From positions 1 to 5,941 of the forward strand of contig JADGGV010000271.1 in assembly GCA_019689775.1 (NCBI GenBank): a stretch of DNA of 5,941 nt. Reading direction: 5' to 3'. The position numbers and the translations under genes are program-made. This DNA comes from Gemmatimonadota bacterium. GTDB lineage: Bacteria > Gemmatimonadota > Gemmatimonadetes > Longimicrobiales > RSA9. The first letter of the stretch is position 1; each line of letters begins with the position of its first letter. A model generated the notes under the pieces. The model saw only the letters and a list, made by a program, of their open reading frames with translations, did not search any database and had not been told where the DNA came from. Below are positions 1-5,432 of this stretch, one piece after another.

Positions 1-27
1 GCAGCGGCCGATGTGTATACCAGACCG
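1..27. other. Probable Illumina Nextera (Tn5) adapter remnant at contig end
   Basis: The first 27 bases align without gaps to the 3' part of the Nextera read-1 transposase adapter, recalled from memory, which ends in the 19-base Tn5 mosaic end. Shared blocks are GCAGCG (1-6), GATGTGTATA (10-19) and AGAC (22-25), giving 22 of 27 matches with differences at 7, 9, 20, 21 and 26. Read on the opposite strand, four of the five differences are changes to G, the usual low-quality call in two-colour sequencing. The AT-rich block is also unlike the surrounding GC-rich DNA. These bases are therefore probably not genomic, and the permease gene running through them is cut by the contig end. A genuine Tn5-like end is much less likely. 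Confidence 0.82.
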
Positions 28-633
28 GGGTACAGCCGCGCGGGCCGCGGCGGCCAGGGCGGCGTGGAGGCCGTGGAACGGGCTGGCCGCGGCGAGGAGC
101 GCCCACGGGCCGGCGGGGGGTGGTGGGCGGAAGACGCCCGCGGCGTGGAGGAGGAGGAGGCCCGCGGCGGCGCACAGGAGGGCCGCCTCGGCGATGGAGC
201 GGGCCAGCGTGGCGATCCAGAAGCCGACGAGGTTGGCGGCGAGGAGCGCGAGTGCGAGGTGCAGGAGCAGGTGTGCCGCGGGCTCGGGGCCGGACGCGCC
301 GGCGAGGAGGATGACGGCGGCGCTGGGGGCGAGCTCGAGGAGGTCGACGAGCGAGCCGACCAGGGTGCGGGCGGCGACGATGCGGCGGGGATCGAGGCCG
401 GTCGCGAAGATGCGGGCGAGGAGGCCGGAGTCGGCGTCGCGGATCCAGGGGATGGCGCTGCCGAAGAGGCCGAAGAACGTGAAGAGCACGGCGTAGACGA
501 CGACGGCGTGGGCGGGCGGGGCGCCGCCGAAGGCCAGGAGGCTGACGAGACCGAGGGGCACGACGACGCTGAGGAGGAGGGCCCGGCGTCGGCGCCAGGC
601 GGTCGTCCATTCGACGGCGACGATGCCGGGCAT
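1..633 (-). CDS. ABC-2 type transporter, membrane permease subunit (3' end missing)
   Basis: Probable membrane half of an ABC-2 exporter powered by the ATPase encoded just upstream. The ATG at 633 overlaps the ATPase stop (ATGA), so the two are translationally coupled. The frame stays open to the window edge, 211 codons, of which only about the first 202 are likely genomic because the rest lie in adapter-like sequence. The translation starts MPGIVAVEWTTAWRRRRALL, a cytoplasmic basic N-terminus. Hydrophobic segments follow at roughly residues 19-36, 42-61, 92-111, 119-141 and 147-167. Between the second and third lies a loop around residues 66-89 (DADSGLLARIFATGLDPRR), which resembles the acidic-Gly-Leu loop after the second helix of ABC-2 and CcmB-like permeases. 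The cargo cannot be read from sequence. A CcmB-like haem exporter role is conceivable given the Fe-S/haem neighbours, but the similarity is generic. The missing C-terminus should hold a last helix. Confidence 0.8.
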   Translation of the reverse strand, partial: MPGIVAVEWTTAWRRRRALLLSVVVPLGLVSLLAFGGAPPAHAVVVYAVLFTFFGLFGSAIPWIRDADSGLLARIFATGLDPRRIVAARTLVGSLVDLLELAPSAAVILLAGASGPEPAAHLLLHLALALLAANLVGFWIATLARSIAEAALLCAAAGLLLLHAAGVFRPPPPAGPWALLAAASPFHGLHAALAAAARAAVPRSGIHIGRC

Positions 634-1580
634 CAGGCGGACGGGGCGCGCGGTTCGAGGGACACGCCGGTTGCGGCGGCGAAGACGTCGCCGAGATCGG
701 CGTTGCGGACCTGGATGGAGCGGATGTGGGCGCCCGCCGTGACGAGCGCGGCGCAGAGCTCCGGCAGGACGGACGGACCGCGTGTGGTGCGGAGGCGGAG
801 CCGACCGGGCTCGCCGGGGAGGAGCTCGACCCCGGGAATGCGCGGGGCCGGCGCGGCGCCGGCGGTGACGACGTCGACGTACGTGAGGTCGCGGAGCGGG
901 CCGAGGAGGGCGGCCGGCGCGCCGTCGAGCGCGAGCGCTCCGCGGTTGAGGAAACAGATGCGGTCGGCGAGGTGGGCGGCCTCGGCGACGTCGTGCGTGG
1001 CGAGGACGATGGCCGCGCCGTCGCGGGCGTGCTCGCGCAGGAGCGCACGCAACTCGGCCCTGGCGGGCGGATCGAGCCCCATGTCCGGCTCGTCGAGGAG
1101 GAGGAGCTCGGGCGCATGGGCGAGCGCGGCGACGAGGAGCAGCTTGCGCCGCATGCCGAAGGAGTAGGCGGCGACGGGGAGGTCGGCCGCGCGCTGGAGG
1201 TCGAGGCGCTCGAAGAGGCGATCGACCTCGACGGCGGCGGTAGCCCGGTCGAGACCGGCGGCGCGGGCGAAGAACAGGGCGTTCTGGCGGCCGGACAGGG
1301 CGTCGAGGTGAACGGCGAGGTCGCCGGCGAAGCCGATCCGGCGCCGCAGCCGCGGCGAGGCGGAGGGCGGCGCGCCGAAGAGGCGGAGGCGGCCGGAGGT
1401 GGGCACGAGGCGCGCGCCGAGGATTCTCAGGAGCGTGGACTTCCCTGCCCCGTTGGGACCGAGGAGGCCGACGATCTCGCCGGCGGCGCAGCGCAGGTCG
1501 ACGCCGGCCAGCGCCGGCGGGGCGCGCCTGCGGCGGCGGCCGTATGCGAAGCCGATCCCCTCGGCGACGACGACGCTCAC
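633..1580 (-). CDS. ABC-2 type transporter, ATP-binding subunit
   Basis: A 315-residue cytoplasmic ATPase that drives the permease encoded next. Visible motifs are Walker A GPNGAGKST (41-49), a signature YSFGMRRKL (139-147) of the degenerate form usual in ABC-2 drug and polysaccharide exporters, Walker B LLLLDEP (159-165), D-loop GLD (168-170) and switch histidine H196 in ATHD. The Q-loop glutamine seems replaced (IGFAGDL, 82-88), also common in this subgroup. About 90 residues follow the nucleotide-binding domain and end in RNADLGDVFAAATG, the typical C-terminal stretch of NatA/DrrA-like subunits. I chose the GTG at 1580 because it lies 22 bases after the preceding stop, has GAGG just upstream, and leaves a normal N-terminus (MSVVVAEGIGFAYG). 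A longer open frame to 1985 overlaps the PCP_red gene and has no domain content. Substrate unknown. Confidence 0.92.
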   Translation of the reverse strand: MSVVVAEGIGFAYGRRRRRAPPALAGVDLRCAAGEIVGLLGPNGAGKSTLLRILGARLVPTSGRLRLFGAPPSASPRLRRRIGFAGDLAVHLDALSGRQNALFFARAAGLDRATAAVEVDRLFERLDLQRAADLPVAAYSFGMRRKLLLVAALAHAPELLLLDEPDMGLDPPARAELRALLREHARDGAAIVLATHDVAEAAHLADRICFLNRGALALDGAPAALLGPLRDLTYVDVVTAGAAPAPRIPGVELLPGEPGRLRLRTTRGPSVLPELCAALVTAGAHIRSIQVRNADLGDVFAAATGVSLEPRAPSA

Positions 1581-1602
1581 GGGCCCTCGGCCGGCGGGGT
1601 CC

Positions 1603-2046
1603 TCACATCCCCTCGAGTCCGAGGTCGGCGCGCGCGCGATCCATGACCTCGGGCGTGATGAGGGAGATCCCTCGCTCGGCGGCGTAGTCCGAGTAGATCC
1701 GCTTGACCATGCCGCGGACGAAGCCAGGGACGTTGGCGAGGCGTTGGCGGGCGTCGTCGCTCCAGCGAATGGCGCCGCGAGAGGCCGGCGCCGGCTCGAC
1801 GAATGCGTCGTCCCGCCCCTCGGCGAGCTGTTGCCGCACGAGCTCCATCGGCTGCTCGGCGAGCGTGCGCCCACCGATGCGGACGCCGAGGCTCGCGACG
1901 AGCTGCGTCTCCATCGGATTGGCGAGCATGGCGACCTCCCGTCCGCAGCGCGCGCAGGAGAAGACCGCGGCGAACGTCCCGTCACCGGGGAGCTGACGCT
2001 CGGTGAAGTCCATGACGGTGTCGCAGCCGATGCAGAGGAATTTCAC
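1603..2046 (-). CDS. Zinc-ribbon protein with C-terminal PCP reductase-like (PCP_red) domain
   Basis: A 147-residue soluble protein in two parts. The N-terminus has two cysteine pairs, CIGC (5-8) and CARC (31-34), forming a zinc ribbon or metal-binding knuckle. Residues 94-140 (IRWSDDARQRLANVP, FVRGMVKRIYSDYAAERG, then ITPEVMDRARADLG) match the PCP_red pattern: Trp plus an acidic helix, a central Pro, a basic 'vR..v.r..E.yA...G' helix and an 'IT.ev...a' helix. That domain forms the C-terminus of BchB/ChlB, the light-independent protochlorophyllide reductase subunit, and also occurs in small proteins of non-phototrophs with unknown role. The GTG at 2046 overlaps the Mrp stop (GTGA) and has AGGTGG seven bases upstream, so it is strongly preferred over the longer frame to 2265, whose extra N-terminus is a low-complexity shadow of the Mrp gene. 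Coupling to Mrp suggests the two act together, perhaps in Fe-S handling. No photosynthesis genes are nearby. Confidence 0.88.
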   Translation of the reverse strand: MKFLCIGCDTVMDFTERQLPGDGTFAAVFSCARCGREVAMLANPMETQLVASLGVRIGGRTLAEQPMELVRQQLAEGRDDAFVEPAPASRGAIRWSDDARQRLANVPGFVRGMVKRIYSDYAAERGISLITPEVMDRARADLGLEGM

Positions 2047-2939
2047 GGATCCACCTCGCGGAGCTCGGTGAGCAGGCGGCGCGTGAGCGCGCGCAGCGCG
2101 TCGGCGGCGGGCGAGCCGGCGGGCTCGAGGACGATGGGTCGGCCGACGTCGGTCGATGCGGCGATGGCCGGGTCGAACGGCAGCTCGGCCCAGAGGGGCA
2201 CGCCGGTGGCCGCCGCAAGGCGCCGCGCGCCGTCGGCGGCGAAGAGGGGCTCGGTGCGGCCACACGCCGGGCAGCGGTACCCCGCCATGTTGGCGGCGAG
2301 CGCGAGGCGCGGAACGCCGGCCGCCCGGAGGAGGCTGATGCTGCGGGCGACGACGTGGCGCGCCGTCTCGGACGGCGTCGTCACGAGCAGCACCGCGGAC
2401 GGCCGCGGCACGAGCGACAGCAGCCGCTGGAGCTTGTCCGTGCCGGGAGGTGCGTCGACGATCAGGAGGTCGAGCGCGCCCCAGTCCACGTCGGCGAGGA
2501 ACTCGCGGAGCGCGCCGGTCTCGAGGGTGCTCTGCCAGACGAACCCCGCGTGCCCGGGGTCGCGCCAGCGCACCGGCGCGTCGGCCGCGAGGAGCAGGTC
2601 CATGGACACGACGCGCACACCGGCGACGCCGACCGCCGGCGCGACGCCGTTGGGCGAGACGGCGAGCGGGGCGGTGGAGGCGGCCAGCATCCGCGCGAGG
2701 GATGGACCGTTCAGGTCGGCGTCGGCGGCGCCGACGCGCCGGCCCTCGGCGGCGAGGGCGGCGGCGAGGTTCGCGGAGATCGCGCTTTTGCCGACGCCTC
2801 CCTTCCCGCTCGCGACGATGACGGTATGGCGGATCGCGGAGAAGCGGCGCGCCAGGCGCTCGAGCTGGGCCCGGACCTGTTCCGGCACCTTGGCGCCGGT
2901 CGGCTCGAGGACCTCGTTGTAGGTGCGAAATCGCGCCAT
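2043..2939 (-). CDS. mrp: Mrp/NBP35-family Fe-S carrier P-loop ATPase
   Basis: A 298-residue cytoplasmic ATPase of the SIMIBI Mrp/Nbp35/ApbC group. Members bind a bridging [4Fe-4S] cluster at a dimer interface and pass it to apoproteins. Visible motifs are the deviant Walker A GKGGVGKS (45-52), the switch region DADLNGPSL (73-81), VDAPPGTDK (161-169, the family's 'D.PPGTgD' box), VTTPSETA (186-193) and the cluster-binding pair CPAC (223-226) in GYRCPACGRTEPLF. The N-terminal MIP18/DUF59 domain of many Mrp proteins is absent, replaced by about 35 residues with a short helix. It starts at ATG 2939, the first gene of the minus-strand operon. Shine-Dalgarno complementarity is weak. Its stop overlaps the GTG of the PCP_red gene. 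It could instead serve one dedicated client, such as the PCP_red protein, rather than general Fe-S assembly. Confidence 0.92.
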   Translation of the reverse strand: MARFRTYNEVLEPTGAKVPEQVRAQLERLARRFSAIRHTVIVASGKGGVGKSAISANLAAALAAEGRRVGAADADLNGPSLARMLAASTAPLAVSPNGVAPAVGVAGVRVVSMDLLLAADAPVRWRDPGHAGFVWQSTLETGALREFLADVDWGALDLLIVDAPPGTDKLQRLLSLVPRPSAVLLVTTPSETARHVVARSISLLRAAGVPRLALAANMAGYRCPACGRTEPLFAADGARRLAAATGVPLWAELPFDPAIAASTDVGRPIVLEPAGSPAADALRALTRRLLTELREVDP

Positions 2940-3000
2940 GTTCGCCGCGGCTGGACGTTGACCCCCCGGCGCTACGGGCTTGGTCCCCGGGGAGGCGCTC
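2940..3000. promoter_or_regulatory. Short divergent intergenic region (mrp operon / zinc-ribbon gene)
   Basis: These 61 bases separate the Mrp start on the minus strand from the plus-strand zinc-ribbon gene, so both promoters must lie here or inside the flanking genes. A TTGACC (2958-2963) resembles a plus-strand -35 box, but no convincing -10 box follows at 16-18 bases. The clearest signal is GGGGAGG at 2989-2995, a near-perfect ribosome binding site five bases before the GTG at 3001. Confidence 0.4.
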
Positions 3001-3255
3001 GTGCTGATCTTCTACACGCTGCTCGCGCTCGTCGCGCTCCGCGTCATCCTGGTCCTGGTCGCGGTCGCCGTCCTAGTCGGCCCGGTGAGCCGGTGCCCGG
3101 CGTGCTTCCAGCCGACGGTCACGGTGCGGCGACGATGGCTACGCCCCGTGCGGGGCATCGAATGGCACTGGTGCGCGGCCTGCGGCTGGCAGGGTCCCGG
3201 CCGCTGCGCGGCGACGGCTCGCGCGCCGGAGATCCCGGATGCGCCGGCCTCGTGA
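3001..3255 (+). CDS. Small single-pass membrane protein with zinc ribbon
   Basis: An 84-residue protein with one hydrophobic helix (about residues 3-27, MLIFYTLLALVALRVILVLV onward) followed by a short ribbon carrying CPAC (32-35) and CAAC (58-61), which should bind one zinc. The segment between the pairs is basic and aromatic (RRRWLRP, EWHWC), and the tail is Pro/Ala-rich. Given the positive charges after the helix, the ribbon is probably cytoplasmic. The GTG at 3001 is chosen because GGGGAGG ends five bases before it. An in-frame TTG at 2980 would add seven residues and place that ribosome binding site inside the gene. It is divergent from mrp and converges on the ferredoxin gene with 7 bases between the stops. 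I know of similar small anchored ribbons in GC-rich environmental bacteria but of no assigned function. Confidence 0.75.
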   Translation: MLIFYTLLALVALRVILVLVAVAVLVGPVSRCPACFQPTVTVRRRWLRPVRGIEWHWCAACGWQGPGRCAATARAPEIPDAPAS

Positions 3256-3262
3256 GACCGCG

Positions 3263-3544
3263 TCAGGGCGCGAGCTGCACACCGCCATCGCCGAGCAGCA
3301 GGAGCGCGTCCACGGGGCAGCTCCGACAAGCCGCGAGTAGACGCTCGCGCCCCGGATCGCGCGCGTCCGCGCGGAACGCGCAGATCCCCTCGGCATCGAG
3401 CTCGAAGACCTCGGCGGCCTCGTCGATGCAGTCCCCGAAGCCGACGCAGAGCGTTCGGTCGATGCGCACGAGCAGCGGGCCGAACCGGCGCTCCTCGATC
3501 TCCTGGACCGGCCCGGCGGGGCCGGACGGCGCGGGCGCGCTCAT
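3263..3544 (-). CDS. Small ferredoxin, probably [3Fe-4S] type
   Basis: A 93-residue soluble electron carrier. After a Pro/Ala-rich leader, the fold runs VRIDRTLCVGFGDCIDEAAE (26-45), VFELD (46-50), then CRSCPVDAL (73-81). This matches short monocluster ferredoxins in which the second cysteine of C..C..C is lost: C33 and C39 flank Phe36, and C76 in the 'CP' motif gives the third ligand, pointing to a [3Fe-4S] cluster. C73 sits three residues before C76 and is unusual, as is C55. C73 might allow a fourth ligand. ATG 3544 overlaps the stop of the HemQ-family gene (ATGA), so the two are coupled. A longer frame to 3595 only reads into that gene. Such ferredoxins often serve cytochrome P450s or other oxidoreductases, but none is seen here, so the likeliest partner is the co-translated haem protein. 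Confidence 0.87.
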   Translation of the reverse strand: MSAPAPSGPAGPVQEIEERRFGPLLVRIDRTLCVGFGDCIDEAAEVFELDAEGICAFRADARDPGRERLLAACRSCPVDALLLLGDGGVQLAP

Positions 3545-4365
3545 CCGAGCACCTCCAGGCACTCCTCGAGGCTGCGCGCGAGGCAGGTGAAGCACGGCGT
3601 GTCCCGCAGTGTGTATCGGCTAGCCTCGGTCAGGCGGAGGGCCATGAGCAGGTCGACGAAGCGCCCGAGGTAGTCCGCCTCGAAGGCCATGACGAACTCC
3701 TGGTCATCCAGGCCGTAGGAGTAGATCGTGTTCAGCTTGACGTCCGGCCAGTCGTGCGCGGCCACGATGTGGCCATCCATCAGGCGCTGCCGCTCCTCAT
3801 GCGGCAACGCGTACCATTCCCGCGTCTTCACGAACGGGTAGACGAACAGGAAGCGCGAGCCCTGCGGGTGCACGGTCACGCGGGCCCGGTCGAGCCGGGC
3901 CGCACCGCCGTACGCGCGGGCGTGCTCGCGCTCGTAGCGGTTCGAGTACGGCGAGCGCCGGGTCATCCCGAGGTACGAGTACGCGATGCGCAGCCATGCG
4001 CCGAGGGCCGTGCGCCGCAGCGCGGCATCGAATCGGTGCAGGAGCTCGGCGTCCCGCGTCACCTGCCAGAGGAGGAAATCGGCGTCGCCGCGCGTGCCGA
4101 CGAGGGAATAGGAGTAGAGGCCGAGGCGCGGACGCCATTCGGCGACGGTGCCGGCCAGCTCGAGGCGGTGCGCGGCGCGCTCCTGCGCGGGGAGCCGGCG
4201 CCACTCCGGGGCGACCTGGTAGAACGCGAAGCGGACGAGATCGCGGTCGAGCGACCGTTCCTGCTCCTGCCGGATGCGCTCGAGGACGTCCTCGTCCAGC
4301 GGGGGACGGGAGGGCGGGTGCGGCCGCGTGTCGACCGCCCCGACCTCGTGGCGGACGGGCTCCAT
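3541..4365 (-). CDS. HemQ / chlorite dismutase-family haem-binding protein
   Basis: A 274-residue protein of the chlorite dismutase superfamily, which includes coprohaem decarboxylase (HemQ/ChdC), the enzyme turning coprohaem III into haem b. Two ferredoxin-like repeats are visible. The N-terminal one includes RFAFYQVAPEWRRLP (45-59) and GDADFLLW (93-100). The C-terminal one has YPFVKTREWY (176-185), H199, YSYGLDDQEFVMAFE (215-229) and LRLTEASRYTLRDTP (243-257). By comparison with actinobacterial HemQ, Tyr176 matches the catalytic tyrosine and His199 the proximal haem ligand. The arginine essential for chlorite breakdown appears to be Leu211, so this is not a true chlorite dismutase. Thr135 (GMTRRSPY) sits where actinobacterial HemQ has a catalytic distal histidine, so decarboxylase activity is plausible but unproven. 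ATG 4365 has GGAG about ten bases upstream. The open frame to 4914 adds only low-complexity sequence. Confidence 0.88.
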   Translation of the reverse strand: MEPVRHEVGAVDTRPHPPSRPPLDEDVLERIRQEQERSLDRDLVRFAFYQVAPEWRRLPAQERAAHRLELAGTVAEWRPRLGLYSYSLVGTRGDADFLLWQVTRDAELLHRFDAALRRTALGAWLRIAYSYLGMTRRSPYSNRYEREHARAYGGAARLDRARVTVHPQGSRFLFVYPFVKTREWYALPHEERQRLMDGHIVAAHDWPDVKLNTIYSYGLDDQEFVMAFEADYLGRFVDLLMALRLTEASRYTLRDTPCFTCLARSLEECLEVLG

Positions 4366-4486
4366 CGGTTCGGCACTCCGGTGAAAGACCGAAAGGCCGC
4401 CAGCCGGCGGCGTAACCCGGGGCGCCTGCGGGGGCGCAGCCGGGCGGGATGCCGAAAAGAGCGAGAAGGTGGTGGTCGGTCGGGCG

Positions 4487-4518
4487 AATATATGCGACGA
4501 CGTCGCCCCGAGGCGCAA
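4487..4518 (-). promoter_or_regulatory. Candidate promoter for the HemQ-family/ferredoxin operon
   Basis: Read on the minus strand, TATATT (4492-4487) matches five of six bases of a sigma-70 -10 box. TTGCGC (4518-4513) shares only the TTG of a -35 box, and the 20-base gap is long (18 if CATATA is taken instead). The element stands out as an AT island. An inverted repeat GGGCGA (4482-4487) / TCGCCC (4503-4508) brackets it and could be an operator. It would give a leader of about 115 bases. Weak evidence. Confidence 0.3.
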
Positions 4519-4555
4519 GGCGCGCGGGCGTCGGCCGGCGGCCGGGTGAGCGGTC

Positions 4556-4585
4556 TTGTGGCCGCGCCGGGGTCGGAGATACATT
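4556..4585 (+). promoter_or_regulatory. Candidate plus-strand promoter upstream of the 4799 gene
   Basis: TTGTGG (4556-4561), an 18-base spacer and TACATT (4580-4585) roughly fit a sigma-70 promoter: three of six bases at -35 and four of six at -10. Transcription would start near 4592, leaving a leader of about 205 bases. It is the only AT-leaning candidate on this strand before the gene, but the match is weak. Confidence 0.25.
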
Positions 4586-4798
4586 GTGCAGGCACGGGTG
4601 CTGGCGAACCGACCACCCGCGCGCACCCCGCAAGACGCCCCCCTGTCGTGCTCTCCTGCACGCGCAGTCTCCCCTGAGCGGGTGTCGATGCCTCCGCGCC
4701 GAGCGACGCGGCGGTGGCCGTCGTCCGTGGCGGCGGGGCGAGTTCGCGATCCGACGGGCGACCGCCCGAAGTCCCGACGTGGTTTCCGGAGAAGGCGA

Positions 4799-5200
4799 AT
4801 GCGCAACGACGTGAAGCCGGCGCTCACGCAGGAGCAGTGGAACGGGGGCGTGCCCGTCAACGTGGACATGGTGGACCTGGCGGTGTGGCTGCCGGAGGAC
4901 GGGGCCGTACACATCCAGGACTACATCGAGACGTATGTGCTGCGCTTCTCGCCGGAGGAGCGGCACGCGCTGGCCGCGCTGGCGCTGCACCGGCAGGGGT
5001 ACGGCTTCTCGTGGGAGGACGTCGACTGGCTCGAGTCGATCGCCGCGCCGCTGCGGTCGATGGTGTTCATGGTGGAGGCCGGCCAGGGGACGATCGACCA
5101 GAAGACGGCGAAGCGGGTGGCGGCGGAGCTGGCATGGCTGGAGAGTTTGCGGGACCGCATCGCCGCGCTGCTGCCGCCGCGCGGCAACGACCGCTCCTGA
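4799..5200 (+). CDS. Hypothetical soluble protein, family not recognised
   Basis: A 133-residue protein I cannot assign. It has no signal peptide, membrane segment, cysteine or zinc motif. The N-terminal part (about 17-50) looks like beta strands, including VPVNVDMVDLAVWLPEDGAV (18-37). This is followed by helices: FSPEERHALAALALH (50-64), SWEDVDWLESIAAPL (71-85) and a charged amphipathic C-terminal helix, TAKRVAAELAWLESLRDRI (103-121), with coiled-coil character. It looks like a normal cytosolic globular protein. ATG 4799 is chosen because GGAG (4788-4791), in GGAGAAGG, lies seven bases upstream and because sequence before it is low-complexity Arg/Pro translation. The gene stands alone between the divergent promoter region and a terminator, so it is probably monocistronic. 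Confidence 0.82.
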   Translation: MRNDVKPALTQEQWNGGVPVNVDMVDLAVWLPEDGAVHIQDYIETYVLRFSPEERHALAALALHRQGYGFSWEDVDWLESIAAPLRSMVFMVEAGQGTIDQKTAKRVAAELAWLESLRDRIAALLPPRGNDRS

Positions 5201-5236
5201 GGCGCGGCCGGACACCGGCGCGCGGCGCACACCCAC

Positions 5237-5270
5237 CGACCCCGGGGGCACCCTGGTGCTCCCGGGGTCG
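5237..5270 (+). terminator. Strong stem-loop terminator after the 4799 gene
   Basis: CGACCCCGGGGGCACC (5237-5252) pairs with GGTGCTCCCGGGGTCG (5255-5270), giving about 15 base pairs with one G-U wobble and a four-base CCTG loop. It lies 36 bases after the stop at 5200. The following CGCGTTTCGT has only a short T run, so this is either an intrinsic terminator with a weak tract or an RNA 3'-end protector. The stem is nearly symmetric and could also act on the opposite strand. Confidence 0.7.
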
Positions 5271-5308
5271 CGCGTTTCGTGGCGGGAGGTGCGAGTCGAC
5301 GGTCGGCG

Positions 5309-5350
5309 CGGGCCGCGCGCCTCGCCGCGCACGCCCGTGCGCGCGGCCCG
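5309..5350 (+). repeat. GC-rich inverted repeat in the leader of the C39-like gene
   Basis: CGGGCCGCGCGC (5309-5320) is perfectly complementary to GCGCGCGGCCCG (5339-5350), a 12-base-pair stem with an 18-base loop. The loop side can form a competing hairpin, GCGCAC (5327-5332) with GTGCGC (5337-5342) around GCCC. It could be a second terminator element or a switching leader, but such repeats arise readily in DNA this GC-rich. Confidence 0.35.
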
Positions 5351-5432
5351 GCCGCGCGTCGGCCGGAACGGGGGCCGGGGCGGCGTGTACGAGGGGCGAC
5401 ACCGAACCAGAGCAGGATCGAAGGTGGCGTCG

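Larger units (their letters stand above)
4366..4798. promoter_or_regulatory. Divergent intergenic region with candidate promoters
   Basis: These 433 bases lie between the divergent HemQ-family gene and the unknown gene at 4799. No frame here looks like a real protein: all translations are Arg/Pro/Ala-rich shadows. It contains the least GC-rich patches in the right half of the window: GAAAGACCGAAAG near 4383-4395, CCGAAAAGAGCGAGAAG near 4452-4468, GAATATATG at 4486-4494 and GATACATTG at 4579-4587. A 6-base-pair hairpin (4396-4401 with 4406-4411) lies in the presumed leader of the HemQ-family mRNA. The region most likely holds both promoters and leaders. Confidence 0.6.

Noticed and set aside
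1..27. A natural Tn5/IS50-type transposon end.
   Set aside because: It sits exactly at base 1, matches synthetic adapter bases outside the mosaic end as well (GCAGCG), and no transposase is nearby.
13..1167. Long plus-strand frames opposite the ABC transporter genes (including 384- and 306-codon frames).
   Set aside because: They are antisense shadows made of Gly/Ala/Arg/Glu-rich sequence typical of high-GC DNA, with no domains. The minus strand carries clear ABC motifs over the same bases.
1399..3590. Long plus-strand frames opposite mrp, PCP_red and ferredoxin.
   Set aside because: Low-complexity Arg/Ala/Gly/Ser translations without recognisable folds. The opposite strand has family motifs (GKGGVGKS, PPGTD, PCP_red).
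3541..4365. True chlorite dismutase.
   Set aside because: The distal arginine needed for chlorite breakdown appears to be replaced by Leu211, and spacing follows the HemQ type.
4556..4798. Extension of the 133-residue protein to a start at 4556.
   Set aside because: The extra 81 residues are Arg/Pro-rich with no structure, and a strong ribosome binding site sits just before ATG 4799.
4366..4914. N-terminal extension of the HemQ-family gene up to 4914.
   Set aside because: The added 183 residues are low-complexity, overlap the start of the divergent 4799 gene, and precede the point where family similarity begins.
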